A DNA stretch of 64,000 nt. Source: Arabidopsis thaliana (taxonomy: Eukaryota > Streptophyta > Magnoliopsida > Brassicales > Brassicaceae). This document shows positions 51,899-64,000 of the stretch, piece by piece. The translations under genes and the position numbers were made by a program. The stretch lies in contig NC_003070.9 in NCBI RefSeq assembly GCF_000001735.4, positions 8,928,001-8,992,000 of the forward strand. The letters run 5' to 3'. The notes under the pieces were generated by a model. The model had not been told where the DNA came from. It did no database searches and was given only the letters and a program-made list of their open reading frames with translations. How positions within the stretch are numbered: position 1 is the stretch's first letter; each line of letters starts with the position of its first letter.

Positions 51899-52108
51899 GA
51901 CACTCTAATTTATTAATTGAAAAAATTCATGTTAGTGTGACCAAAAATATGGACTATATATTGAGAAACTAAAACATAAAAATTGATTCTTGTAAAAAGA
52001 AGAAATTTTTAATACTCATTTCATTTGTTACATCGTTCTTTATACCAGTTTATATTTCTCTTATTAAAAGCAAATTAATTTTGAGATGTTGCGAACTCAA
52101 AAAAAAGT

Positions 52109-52124
52109 TATATATATATATATA
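52109..52124. repeat. TA dinucleotide microsatellite
   Basis: Eight TA units in AT-rich intergenic DNA. Confidence 0.9.
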
Positions 52125-53890
52125 GTAGAAAATAAATGTCAAGTGAAGAAAGTTGAAAAACGTTCCAATGAGAAATCATTCCAACGCCATCAACCACCTA
52201 AATTACAATATCTCATCATGCAAAGTTTGCTAATACAAAAGCTAATGTAAATACTAACGAGAACTAGTTATATGCATGACGGACAAACATGTACGTCTTA
52301 CTTAGTTTCTGTTGAAGTGGAGCTACTGCGTACATTTATAGTCAAAATTACGTTGAAAATTTAATGCACATCTACTGCCTAATGGTTCAATCAAAAGTAT
52401 ACAAGAAAATAAAATACTTGTACTGTTCGAGCGATGAACACATATCTCGAAATATTTGAAGGCTTTTGCTTCTTTCAGATTCCATAAGGCCAAGTATTTT
52501 TTTTTTATTTTGTCACTCTCAGAAATTCAGAATGTTTCTACAAATCTTATTTTGATGTTTATTGTAAAATTTGGCCCAAGAAAAGACGTCTAAATGAGTC
52601 ACAATTTAACTAACATGAGTTGGGCTTATATTATATGTGTCATCTCAAGTGGTACCATAACCCACAAGTTTTAGGTTTCAAGTTCGCTAACATTAGAAAA
52701 TCAACAAACGTTCGGCTTTTAAATGAGCATGGGCTTTTTGTACATCATGGGCTCCAAGTCATGAGAATTGAGAGCAATATTCAACAACTAAATGTAAGGG
52801 ATTACACTAGTTTTAGAACATTTAACCATGTTTTCATGTTTAATCAGAAAAATCATTAGCTATTTACGTTTTTTGTTATAAGGATTAATTTTTATCAAAA
52901 TTATGTTTAGTTTTAGTAACTAGTACTAAATATATGTTGACGATAATAAATTCATAAACAAATGATCTTTTGATTTTGTTTTCTTTTTGTTATTCTGAAA
53001 ATACATTTATGTACATTTTATTTACTAAATTTCAACATTACTCCAGTGAATATAAATATCTTGCCAATGCATGTCTCGTAAGTAATTAAATGATTGAGAA
53101 ACAAAAAGTTGTGGTTATTGTCATGATAAAAACAATATATGAACTTATATGCGAGTGTCCACATACATCATGTGTAGCCTTTAAGATCTAATTGATTCTT
53201 TTTAAACACAACTATACTTCGTGAAATAAATAAGATGCATGAATCTTAAGGCATAAGAAAAATAATTATCAACTTCGAGATGTATTTCTATTAAACATAA
53301 CAATGGTTCTAAAATCGTAATCTAGATTCCGTGCATGTTCTTAATTATTTTGGTCAGTGTTTTTCCCCAAAATCGTACACGAAAAAACAGTTTTTAAACT
53401 TAGTTTAAGAAACGTACAAAATCTTTGAACGATCGACGTTGTTCTCCGCTTAAGCATCTCAACCACATAAATAGATTTTCGAATCGCACCCATGTTTTAA
53501 TTGGACATGTTGACATTTAATTATACTATTCTTATAGATCGTATAAGATATTTTTCTCCAATAATGTATATTATGTATATATGAAAGTAAATGCATAAAT
53601 ATTAGTGTGGGATTATATACTCATAACAACTCTATTTCAATTGGAAAAATATGCTATAAAGTTGGCTATAAACCAAAGATTAAACAAGATTATTAGATTA
53701 AGGAGGAGAACACATATCATATTTCAGGAAAGGGTGAAAAAACAGATCCTAAATTAGATGTAAACAAAAACTATTTTGTCTAGTTGTCATTTTTTCTTGT
53801 CTTGTCCTAATTTACAACTTGTCATTTCAATACAAAATATTGAAAAAGGAGAAACAAATTGAAGAAAAAAAACCAAAAAAAAAGAATTTG

Positions 53891-54976
53891 TCACAAGATG
53901 TTGATAATCGCCTGCTTCTTGGAACACCCTAACGAAAACAAATCATCTTCCCGAGATCTCTTCTTGCCAACACACTCTACTGCGACGTCGTTTGGTTTCT
54001 CGTTACTCACATTGAAAATGTTGACTCCGAATAGCCTAACCACAGTCTGAACCGGACTAGACCGGACTTTCCAGTGGATATACAATTGCCGGTCTGGTCC
54101 GGTTGATCTCTCGAAACAAACCACATCACCGGCTCGAAGATTCTTCTCTTTAACGAACCGGCTCCAGCCCTTGGTCAACACGTAACTTTGACTGCTGTTC
54201 CAGTAACTGTAACGGAACCGCCACACTTTCCCTGTTCTATCTTCCAAGTTAATCAAAACGCCTTTCGTCGGAGACGGATTCATCCCCATCGCCGTCGTCA
54301 TCGCCGGTAACGGAAAATGCTTCTCCGCGTGTTGTTTCGGTATCACTAAACGGTTCAGCTTCCCGACGTCGCTCGGCGTAACAGTCTTCTCGAACAAAAC
54401 CTCACGCGCTCTCAAAACAGCGTCGTTTCCGTACGTCGCCGTCTCCAACCCAGAGCGTTTTCCGTCGCCGTTAACAAACTTCCGTCTACTCTGCTCAAAC
54501 TCATCGGCGTAAGTGTGTTTCCTCAACATATCCACGATCTCAGCTTTAGAATGAGCGTCAAGAAAAGCCGATTCGGCGTCGTTTCCATCAACTTGAGATT
54601 TGAAGTTAGTGACGGCGTCGCGGCCGCGGAATCTCCTCACGGCGATGTCGTAAGAAGACGCAGCTTCTTCTTCCTCGTTGAAAGTACCGAGCCAAACTCG
54701 CTGATGCTTCTCGTAAATCTGAGCTCCCCATCTTCCGTTAGGCTGAGGCACAACGCCTTTATATTTCGACGAAGGAAGCTTACGTGACTCGGTCTCGACG
54801 CCGTTCTCTGAATCCAAAACGACGCTGCTTCCGCCGCTTCCCATTCTGTAGAGACGCATCGACGTCGCCGGCGGAGAAGAGAGTTTCTTCTCCGTCGTCG
54901 TTGTCGGCTTTGGAGTAGTAGAGATGGAGAGAGATTCTGACGTTGTACTACTGTCGTCTACACAGCTGTATTCCAT
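53891..54976 (-). CDS. TEM1: RAV-family AP2/B3 repressor TEMPRANILLO 1 (361 aa)
   Basis: This nuclear DNA-binding repressor of flowering directly lowers FT and gibberellin-synthesis genes in the family literature. It is intronless. An AP2 domain covers residues 71-126 ([30 protein letters not shown]) and a B3 domain about 195-307 ([20 protein letters not shown], then [16 protein letters not shown]). The combination is unique to RAV proteins. The RLFGV repression motif follows the B3 domain at 314-318. The N-terminus is Ser/Thr-rich and matches a usual RAV start. A TATA-like box lies about 90 bases upstream. The coding region is distinctly GC-richer than its flanks, as expected. Assignment as TEM1 rather than TEM2 is by position after HHO3. 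Confidence 0.96.
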   Translation of the reverse strand: MEYSCVDDSSTTSESLSISTTPKPTTTTEKKLSSPPATSMRLYRMGSGGSSVVLDSENGVETESRKLPSSKYKGVVPQPNGRWGAQIYEKHQRVWLGTFNEEEEAASSYDIAVRRFRGRDAVTNFKSQVDGNDAESAFLDAHSKAEIVDMLRKHTYADEFEQSRRKFVNGDGKRSGLETATYGNDAVLRAREVLFEKTVTPSDVGKLNRLVIPKQHAEKHFPLPAMTTAMGMNPSPTKGVLINLEDRTGKVWRFRYSYWNSSQSYVLTKGWSRFVKEKNLRAGDVVCFERSTGPDRQLYIHWKVRSSPVQTVVRLFGVNIFNVSNEKPNDVAVECVGKKRSREDDLFSLGCSKKQAIINIL

Positions 54977-55062
54977 ATTTGTTGTGTTTGTGAGAGAGAA
55001 ACAAAAAAAGAAGAAGAAATGGGTTAAGTTTTTGTTGCTTTATGAAGAGATGGGGTTTGGAG

Positions 55063-55074
55063 TTTATATATATA
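55063..55074 (-). promoter_or_regulatory. Probable TATA box of TEM1
   Basis: The minus strand reads TATATATATAAA here, 87-98 bases before the TEM1 ATG. That would give a transcript start near 55035 and a leader of about 60 bases. Confidence 0.55.
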
Positions 55075-55908
55075 CACAAGGAAGTGCATGTACGTTGTTG
55101 ATATTATTTGTTTTGTTTTGTCAAAATTGAATAGGATAATAAGAGATAAATGTAAAATGTGGGTAATGTATGTGTATTTATGAAAGAAAGGTGAAAATAA
55201 AATAAAAGAGAAAGGAGAAGAGGTGCAGAGGAGTAGGGTCAAGTCTTGCAACAAATGGCAAAATGTGTTTTGTAGAGGAAGTTTCGTGGGAAGAGTCCAA
55301 AAATATGTGTGCTAGTGTCATAAAGTTTTATTTTATTTATTACATTCGTACTAATTTTGGTACCTTTTGATTAGTCCTTTTTTTATAATCTTGTTGTTGC
55401 CATAATTAGTCCCTTCATATGGTAATAAACTAATAATATATTACGTGTAACATGCGTCTATAAAAAATTTACAGAGAACGTGAACATCAATAGATGAATT
55501 TTTCTTAATGTTTTCACTAAAGGACAAAGAATAATTACAACACTAGCAATGAGATTCTTGATGTGGTTAAGAATGGTAAATAGGGCTAAGAAAAACCACA
55601 TTTGACATTTCGCCCGATATTATTGATGTTTTTTTAAGAGAAAAGAAGTTTCCAAAAATCGAATGGTCCATACAAGAATAGTAGTAGAAAGATATGTAAA
55701 ATTATTGAATAGAGTTGACTCGTTGAGAGATAGAAAAATGAGTAATGGGCGATGTGTAATAGCACAAATGGGGATAGAATAGAGGGCCAAGTGGGAAGGG
55801 GGTTCACATGAGATTTGGACCTTTTGTTTTGTTTTGTTGTGATTCTCTAATTAAATAGTGCATCCCCCCTTTGATCATGAGGCTTTTCTTGAAACTATAT
55901 TCGTCCTT

Positions 55909-55918
55909 CCATATTTGG
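55909..55918. promoter_or_regulatory. Perfect CArG box upstream of TEM1
   Basis: CCATATTTGG fits the MADS-domain consensus CC(A/T)6GG exactly, about 0.93 kb before the TEM1 ATG. MADS flowering regulators are known to act on TEM genes. Binding at this exact site is inference. Confidence 0.4.
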
Positions 55919-58900
55919 AACATGACGTGTCTCTTTACATATTTTGCTTTAGTTGGGGAGGTCTTGATCATTAGGTTCTCTTATGTTTCCTACAAGTCCT
56001 TACCTAGTTTGGTTTTTATCCCCTAAGCACTTTCTTTGTACGTAGAATCATAGTACGTATTGTTGCCTTTCTTACGCATTGTCTTCCTTTACGCTCAATT
56101 TCTCAAATTAACCAATACCACTCAAATAGGATATGTTTTCCATCCTAATTCCTAAAGTGACTTGTTCGAAACATATAAGAACAACTATTATTTTGACGGG
56201 TATGAAATGAGACGACCTATAATAATATTTTGAGATAATGATAAGACAACGTTGGAATACGCCAGCAAAGCCAAGACTCGTGATCTAATTGCCCACTATT
56301 TTCGGTTTACAAAGAGAAACAACATATCTTATTGATCTTATTAGAGTGACTAGTCCCTTCTTATCTATGCACGAAGCTTTGTTTAAGATCACATATTTTT
56401 AATAAAGATACATGAATGACGTCCTAATATTGTTATAGTTCTCGAATAAGCATCAAACGGTCAGATTTAGTTCTTCGTGGCTTCGTTATTTGATCATAAA
56501 AATTAATCCTTCTATGATCCACCAAATTAAACATATAACATTTTTATCAAATTGTACTACTATTTGATATTATATACGCATAACAAAGTACTGCATGCAG
56601 ATTTATTCGACTATTTTAAAAAGTAGTGAGACTTAGTTGATGTTCCCACTTGCATTGGAACTATGCTTTTATTGGCTGAACTAAATAAACCAGATTCGTC
56701 CTAAACCATCAAACTCTCCTCTGTTTCTCTTTTGTTTCATTATATAGTTTTTTTCTTTCTATTTAATTTATTATACCTACATAATTTTAAAAAACTTATA
56801 TCCACGTCGTCGAAGATAAAACTAACACAGTTGCCCTAGTTTGAATGCAAAACTTAAAACGTCAACTTTTTGTTGTTTTGATCAGTTTTCATAAGCAATA
56901 ACTAATGAGTTCAAACATAATTATTGCTCAATTATATGAATTGGACTTAAATATTTAAGATATCAAGAATGGGGACAAGAAGAACAACATGATATAATAC
57001 ATTGTACATATGTGAAGGGGGGAGATGAATCATAAACCCAATGTATTTTGCCCATGAGCCATATTCTTGTACGGAGCAGAGTACCTAATTTTTCCACTTT
57101 TATATTGGTCCTACCTTCTTCCCTCAGATGTTTATCCATTTTGTTTGAAACAAAAGTAATACTTATCCCCTTTTTAAAAGATGAGCATATATATACTTGT
57201 TGAATAACCCTATCATTTCCTCAAATAAAATAGTATTTATAAGTCTTCTGTTGAAGATAATGATCTCAAGGACTTAAAGCTTAAAACCGAGCTAGTCAAT
57301 GAACCATTTGATTAGTGGGTCACATACTCATCAGAGCTCCATTATATTCTACCGAAAAAAATCAAAATTCTGAAATGGAAAGATAAAATAGTTGATGTGT
57401 GACATTAAATAGATTAATTTTTAAAAAGTGATTTCATATTATCTTGGATCTTTATCAAACAACAACAAGCTAAAATGAGTTTGGTGTGTATGTATATATC
57501 AACGAACTTTATAAGGATATTTTAAATCTAGTACCACCGGATACAAGTTTAGATTTAAGGAAATTTATGTATCACGTCTCATTAACTTGCAATTGGTTAT
57601 ATCATCCACATCATTGACCTTCTTATGTCGAAACTTTATAATAGTAGGCTCTTTGTTTTTTTGGTCTGATCTTACCTTACTTTATCTAAAATTTCGATTA
57701 AACAGTAATTTGCGTTTGCCTAAAAATACAATGTTGGTCCGTCTCAATTATTATCAAAAGTTATATCACTTTTGGTGGAAAATTAATCGGAAGATAGATA
57801 GACTCATGTGTTGAATACATGTAATTAACATGCAAGATTGCCACATAACATAAATTAGTTGAGAAGGGTTTGGTGTAACTGGAAACGGTGTCGTTTCATT
57901 GAAGAATTGGGCCATGCAATATTGCAAGTGGGAAGACAACGAGTGAGATATGTTTCCAAGGACGAAAAGGTCAGCACTCAGCACCATCCTCCTCATAATT
58001 TCTTCTATCTGGACCCAAACTTCATCCTATTTTTAGTAATATTACAGTTCCATCTCAGTCGTTCATTTTAGATTCTTATCTTCCATTTTGGTATAATCAA
58101 GAGAATAATATATACATTACTCACAGATATATCAGTCTATAATAACATGAGAGTATTTTTGTATTGGGGATAATCAGGTTGGCCAAACAAATCAACTCAA
58201 ATCCAGTGGAGTAGTAATTTAATAACATGGCCTAACTTAGGCCACCTTACCAAAACTAATTAAGTTGTATTAAATCATTTAGTGTGTGGCTCCCCACATT
58301 TTCTTAATTATAAATAAAAAACGTGATATTAAGCATGCTATTTATATAAGTATATAACCAACTCACTGGAAACCTAATTTTTAAAAATCATTATTGCAGA
58401 CCTAATTGATGTATTTATAGTTTTAATTCCCGATCAAATCAGCTCCTTATACTATGCCATTTTATAATTCTAACTGTGATGTTGTGATGTGTTTTGACGG
58501 ATTAATTAATTATGGGGAAGTTTTACAAAAAAAATCAATTGCAATTTTATTTGCAATTAATTGATCATTTTTGCAGATTTTTATGGTACTAATTAAGTCA
58601 ATTGACCTCCTTTTTTTTTCTCCTCTTGAACAAATTTCAACCATTTATATCAATTAAAATGACGAACTGTTGGCGAAATGTCTTTTGCAACAAAAAAAAT
58701 ACTAGTTGCCGGAACAGTTTTTTCATAATACAGTATGATGGGTTTAGGCGCATACTAAAGCCATCTTTTGGCCAACTTTTATGATATAATTGACCTATAT
58801 ATATATAATATTGTATAATATTGTTTAGATAAAGTTAGTTGTTCCATGTGATCAACAAAAAAAAGTTAGTTGTTCATAAAGTATCATGCTTAATATAATG

Positions 58901-59771
58901 AATGTATGTTCCTCTTGCTAACATATTAATCCTGTATAGTTTCCATTTTCCAGTTAGAGAGATAGTCATTATTAACATAATTAAGTATAAAAGTATATTT
59001 TCATATATAAAAGTATCTATTGAGTTATTCTAATGAAACTCAATCACATATAACTTTTGTCAAATGCGGAAATTTCAAAACAGACAGTAGGTAAGGACTA
59101 AGGGGAACGAAAATTTTCGTTTGTGCAAAGTAAATCATGAGTAAACAACCCCATTATATTAATCAATCTCCAGTTTCCACTAACTAAACAAAACCAAAAC
59201 TAATTTTCAATAATTTCCACATTTAGGGTTCCATGGTTTGTTACTAATTTTTTTTTTACTTGAATGAAAATGTGTTATTAAATGTTATAATATCTGCTTT
59301 TCTGACTTCCAACCCCTCTAGATCTTAATAAGTTTGAGTAATGAAATTTTGATTTTCACTGGTAAATATATATAGCACGACCAAAATCACGTAATTAAAT
59401 TTGAGTATCTGATATTGCATTATAATGAAAAAATATATTATCGAACTAAATTAACCATTTGCATAGACGCCTCATAAAGGTGTAAACAACGTCAGATTGA
59501 TGAGAAAATTTTACCATATGATAATTAAATTTATAGACTAAGGTTTAGCTATTTTTATATTTTTTGTTAGAGTAAGTATTAAGAAGAATTATATATATAA
59601 AAAGCCAGATAGGACAAGATGACCCTTTAAAATGAGGAAGACAATACGTAGAACTTTAATTTTAACTATTTTAGGCTGTCCTGAAATAAAATAGTAGGTA
59701 TTAAACTACTACTAATATTGATATTTATAGAATAGTGGTGACTGGTGAGCAATTAAAATTTAAAAATATTA

Positions 59772-59924
59772 TTAAAAAAAACACATGTGAAAATAAAAAA
59801 AGGAGACTGCTTTTGTTGACCAGTAAAGGAACAACACTATCCAGAGAATCGTAACCATTGGTGCGATCCACGACGGCTCCTGATCCGACCTGAATGGCTT
59901 TGGATGTTTATGCCAACTCGCCAT
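59772..59924 (-). CDS. Candidate small single-pass membrane protein (50 aa), unrecognised
   Basis: A 50-codon frame from ATG 59924 to TAA 59772 lies in a patch much richer in G and C than its surroundings. The N-terminal 19 residues are hydrophilic with alternating His, Lys and Pro (MASWHKHPKPFRSD and on). They are followed by a Trp-flanked hydrophobic helix, IAPMVTILWIVLFLYW (residues 20-35), and a short tail STKAVSFFYFHMCFF. This is the plan of a small tail-anchored or single-span membrane protein. I recognise no family, and no TATA box or intron is evident. The last residues run into AT-rich DNA, so the true C-terminus could differ if a splice exists. It might also be a relic fragment. Base composition and the ordered hydrophilic/hydrophobic layout are what support coding. 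Confidence 0.45.
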   Translation of the reverse strand: MASWHKHPKPFRSDQEPSWIAPMVTILWIVLFLYWSTKAVSFFYFHMCFF

Positions 59925-62900
59925 TGGTTAAGACTTTTAGTGACACTTGTTTTTGTTTTGAGTGAAATCGTGTTGAAACCATTTTGCAAATACAGATTAA
60001 AAAGTGCAGGAAATGTTATTAGTAGCTCAGATAAATATCATATGTCAAACTGAAACATAGAGTATAACTGCATACCATGAAAACATAATTTAGTTGAAAT
60101 AATAAATTGAAAGAACAACGTAGCATATATTTTCTTTATTCACATCATCATGTCATGCTTAAATAATAGAATATCTCATAAGAAATTGCCAGCTTCTGAC
60201 TTATATCTACTGAAATCTCAAATAACCAAATAACTATGAATATCTATTAGTAGGGAAAACACCCTTAACTAGGGCGGTGAGAGTGATATTGGATTTGGAC
60301 ATCTATTTCTTTACAATAACAATTATTCAAATAATTTTGAAGTAAATAACATGTTTTTTATCTCGATAAAACGTTATTTACCTGAAACCACACTATTTTA
60401 TTCAACAATAATATAAAATTTGTATATTCTTATTTATTTGATGATACTGTTTACACGGTCAAATGTAAATTTGCACGTTACTAATTAGTAAAATAACAAC
60501 AATTATGTTTAAATGAAAAAATCATTTTGGTCAAACCATGCAAAAATAAGAGGTCTGTTTGCTTAAGATCAATTTTGTTTTGTAAAGTACTTAGGATCAT
60601 TTAGCAAATTCATCGATAGTTGCCCTGTTCTTTTTGTTATATATTTATATGTTTCCACTTGTATGATATTACTTCATATTAATCTATACATAAGTATATA
60701 ATATCCGCCGTTATAGGTTTGAACTAAATATATTTTGTGGGATTAATGCGCTGCCTTCTGCCGACACGGTATACGCACAACCCAACATTTATGAAGTCAA
60801 ATAAATTTATTTTAAACCAATTGGCTTGCTATTTTGTAAGTGACAAAAATAGCCTAGTTTTTTTTAAAAAAAACATTATTTAAGCAAACTATATGTCGAT
60901 CTCTTACGTATTTTTTTTCCTTATAACTATTTTAGTTTTTTCTGATGATTTAGTTTCTAAAGATAAGATTTACTTTCTTTTTGCCTGCTAGTTGCGACTC
61001 CTAGTTGCTCACTTTAAACCCTAAAGAGATGTATATCTACACATTTACATGTAATGTATGTTTCAATTTATATAGACCTTATATAAAAGTTTGTCTTCGT
61101 GGATATACACACACACACACACACTTATATATATAAATTGTAATGTATATATTATTATATCTATGAGGTACAATTGTACATGTAGAGTACCTACAAGTCT
61201 ATCACATATTATGGCATTTACTCCAAAGAAAAAAAGTCTCCTCACATGAATTTGCGGGTACTGTTTAGGGTTTTCGTTATGCAATATTACACGAACAAGT
61301 AAATTTTTGTTGACATGGAGATTGATTTTTCTTATGTCGATGTCGTAATCCTTTTTGTGTACGTGGCGATGATCTGAACTATAATTAAGTTTAATAAACT
61401 TATGAGGTATGAGTCAATAGCTAAATGATGTTTATTAATCACGAGTGGCAAAGAGTTAACTACTTATATAATGAAAACCCATAAGACCCGGAGACAATAA
61501 GCTTACGTACATCGAGGTCAACGAAGTCAATAGAATCGCCAAAATATATCTGTCCAGAGAGATTCATCTCTCAAAACAGATTTAGATAAATGGGCAAATC
61601 ACGACTGGATATATATTAGTGCTCTAGTATATATTGTGGATATAGAACTACACATTTTCTAGAAAAAAAGAAGAAATGAAAGCATTTTATCAAAGATCAT
61701 TTGCTTTCTTGTATATTGAACTCCATTCGCTAGAATCGTAACTTGTTATTTTCGCTGTTTTTATTGGGGATGAGAAACAAATTATACGATCATCTTAATA
61801 CTTTGCATTAACAAAATCAACAAACAGCTTTCTATTGATTTGAGAAAACGTTGCTCTGTAAATAAATTGATATATTTGTCAACTGATAAGTACTAGTACT
61901 TGATTATCTCAGTTACGTCAATTTTTCTTCTGAATTCAATTAAGATTAGATTTATATCCATTTGAAAATCAACACGAGAATAAATTTTAGTATAATGTCA
62001 TTTAACGTATAAAAAGTTCAAATCACGTGAAAGATTTCAAAACCGAAGACCATATCAAGTTGGTTGTAGTAATTAAGACATGCATACTCATATCCGGTCA
62101 TTAATTATGACCTTATAGAAAGACGAAATTTCATATATAAGTTTTGAGTTATTCAAATATATATATATATAGCATGGAAGAATTGAATACCCAATATATT
62201 TGAGTTTCTTTCGAAATTCGAATGACTACTTGGAGCTCCGATAGATATATCATAAATTGATAACATAATCCATGCATGAGAGTGATTAATGTATTTTAAG
62301 GAGTGTGAAGATAGCCATGGACGACGTGCATGGTTTTTTTACACAGGTAAACTGAAACATAGGTAAATGCATATATGGAAATAAGATTATTAGGGATAGG
62401 CTTTAGTGTCCAAATCAGCATTATAGACGTAAACACTACACAACATAACACGCGGGACCTGCATGCAGTTATGCTCCAGGGTCAAATATTCAACATTTTC
62501 CAATTGGCCACCGTCAAATATTCCAGTTTCAAGTGGAAACATAAAATCAAAAGAAAAGAAACTAATAGAAGAAGAAGAAGTGTGAATGGTACTTAATTTA
62601 CAGAGGGAAATATATTATTAGTTACAACTTACAAGTCAAAGCTTCAAATGAGGAATTAAAAAAAAAAACGTTACAAGTCAAACGAGAGAGATGGATACAC
62701 GAGCCAAGACTGCAGACATAACGAAACGTACACAACTTATAGTACGTATTATCGTTGATTTTCAAATAAAACATATATAAACAACATCGAGAAGGAGAAA
62801 GATGTATTATGATAAGTATGAAAAGTCTCGAGGTCGTAAGATCGTAAACAAAAGTCAGAAAACATTATAATTAAAAACAACAAGTGAAATAAAAATAAAA

Positions 62901-64000
62901 ATCCTCACGGGATCAATTGACAAACTTTGCAGCTCATCTTTGTCAGGAGATAATATTTGTTTTTTTTCCAAGTATTTTATGAAACGTTAGAGGTTGTTTC
63001 TTTCTTAATTTTGATGGTCAAACTTCATTTTGAGACCAGCAGACTGATATAGCTTAGCCACAAATTGTGGTTAAACCTCAAGATTCTTCTGATTTTATTT
63101 TGTTAAGAGAAGATTCTTATATTCACTCTTGATCGTAATATAATTTTCTTTGAGTTTCAGTGAACTATTAGGATATATGACACAATAAAATTTCTAGAAG
63201 TGAAGTCCCAGACACAATCCCGTGTTCCTGTCATTTATGTTGGGAGGACGAACACAAAATTATTATCTGTACCGTTATGGGCTGATCGGTGGCCCATCTA
63301 GAAATATGTATCACTGACTTTTTGAGTTTTTACCATTTTCAAAGCTCTTCCAACTATGGAAGAATCATCTCATCTGATGTTTCATTCACTCTTGTGGATG
63401 TCAATACTGTATTTACCTTCATACATATATATATATATATTGGGACTAATTTTGCCAAGGCCTACCATGTTATTAAGCACCGTCACACCGACATGACCTT
63501 TTCAATACATAAATATTTCCAGTTTCTTATTATTTCTTTAATTCTTTATAGAAAAGTCGATAAAAGACTCTTAAATAGGAAATAAGAAATGAAGAAAATA
63601 TACTCCCAAACTGAAGATTTTTTTTATCAACACAAAAATGTCAATCATAGTTTTTAAGTCAGAAAATAACAAAATTGGACTTTTCTTCCCAGTAAATATA
63701 GTAATACAGAGCATACTTTACTTGTTGAGAAAAGAAGAGTATTACTTAGACGAAACTAGAACTAAATTCCAACCCCAAAAAGGAAAAGAAACTAGAACAT
63801 AAATATTTCATTATAGAGACAAGTTTGGTTAATCCATCCATTAAACTCAAAAAACAAAAGTGAACAATAATGTGTATGCTACATTGCAGCAGAGATACGT
63901 GGGAGAGGGCGTAAGTAAGAATGTTTTATCAATTAATAATATCATATCATATATCTATGAGAGACCCAAAAAAAAATGAAATTACAATGAAAGGAAGATC
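59925..64000. other. AT-rich intergenic tail of window
   Basis: About 4 kb with microsatellites (AC at 61107-61124, AT at 62156-62170 and 63425-63440) and many A/T homopolymers. Small frames such as 63289-63585 (98 codons, plus) have biased, non-protein-like composition. A promoter for the candidate small protein would sit just right of 59924. I see no supported gene. Confidence 0.5.
61107..61124. repeat. AC dinucleotide microsatellite (9 units)
   Basis: A pure (AC)9 tract flanked by TATA-rich DNA. It is likely length-variable. Confidence 0.9.

Larger units (their letters stand above)
49943..53890. other. Intergenic: HHO3 downstream and TEM1 downstream, small repeats
   Basis: About 4 kb of AT-rich DNA between the 3' ends of two convergent genes. 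Seen inside are: a third GAATATTC at 50566-50573, a 40-bp tandem duplication (50791-50869), short duplications at 51465-51567, a 15-bp inverted repeat (51817-51898), a TA microsatellite (52109-52124) and a possible SINE head (about 52636-52692). No gene is supported. Confidence 0.55.
54977..59771. other. TEM1 upstream region, AT-rich, no gene seen
   Basis: A long upstream region. Notable points are an exact CArG box CCATATTTGG at 55909-55918 and a promoter-like patch around 57882-57917 (GAAACGnnnnCGTTTC followed by GGGCC). Frames of up to 76 codons exist (for example 57766-57996 minus) but have no recognisable motif. Otherwise it is AT-rich with homopolymer tracts. Confidence 0.5.

Noticed and set aside
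52620..52859. 79-codon plus-strand frame
   Set aside because: It overlaps the possible SINE head and has no domain or codon pattern suggesting a gene.
57766..57996. 76-codon minus-strand frame across the promoter-like patch
   Set aside because: No motif, and its composition matches the flanks.

Overview
The window is nuclear DNA of a flowering plant and almost certainly Arabidopsis thaliana chromosome 1, at the stretch carrying loci about At1g25430 to At1g25560. I base this on AT-rich intergenic DNA, short GT/AG introns, and spliced proteins whose lengths match the known ones (417, 492, 548, 588, 230, 440, 836, 344 and 361 residues). Locus names are recalled from memory, not searched. Every exon chain below was checked by hand for GT/AG borders and reading phase.

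Layout. Bases 1 to about 5.2 kb hold a LINE retrotransposon on the minus strand, with an intact ORF1 and an ORF2 that stays open to the window edge. Then come: COL16 (minus, 5.9-7.3 kb), the beta-ketoacyl-CoA synthase gene KCS5/CER60 (minus, 10.7-12.3), a TKPR2/DFR-like reductase (plus, 14.8-16.2), CRF12 with a spliced upstream ORF (minus, 16.9-18.2), the vacuolar malate channel gene ALMT4 (plus, 20.5-22.9), the PP2A scaffold gene RCN1 (plus, 23.7-26.9), a choline-transporter-like gene (minus, 27.4-29.8), an intronless aspartic protease (minus, 31.4-32.8), the GDT1-like ion transporter PML4 (plus, 34.3-36.2), an LHT-like amino-acid transporter (minus, 36.8-39.4), MED25/PFT1 (minus, 41.4-46.4), the GARP repressor HHO3/NIGT1.1 (plus, 48.6-49.9) and TEM1 (minus, 53.9-55.0). 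The last 9 kb is AT-rich and nearly empty, apart from a 50-codon frame at 59.8 kb that looks like a small membrane protein.

These are independent single-copy genes with separate promoters, not an operon. Several themes recur: flowering and light (COL16, MED25, TEM1), nutrient signalling (HHO3), wax and pollen-wall lipid chemistry (KCS5, the reductase) and membrane transport. From recalled locus numbers, their order mirrors a second chromosome-1 block (COL6, KCS6/CER6, TKPR2, CRF10, ALMT5, PML5, HHO2, TEM2), so the region is one half of an old whole-genome-duplication pair.

The items most worth a second look are the coding-intact LINE, the spliced uORF ahead of CRF12, the short membrane-protein frame at 59772-59924, the GAATATTC sites around HHO3, the altered NADPH loop in the reductase and the glutamine repeat of MED25. 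I found no wholly new system, CRISPR array or recognisable tRNA/rRNA gene.
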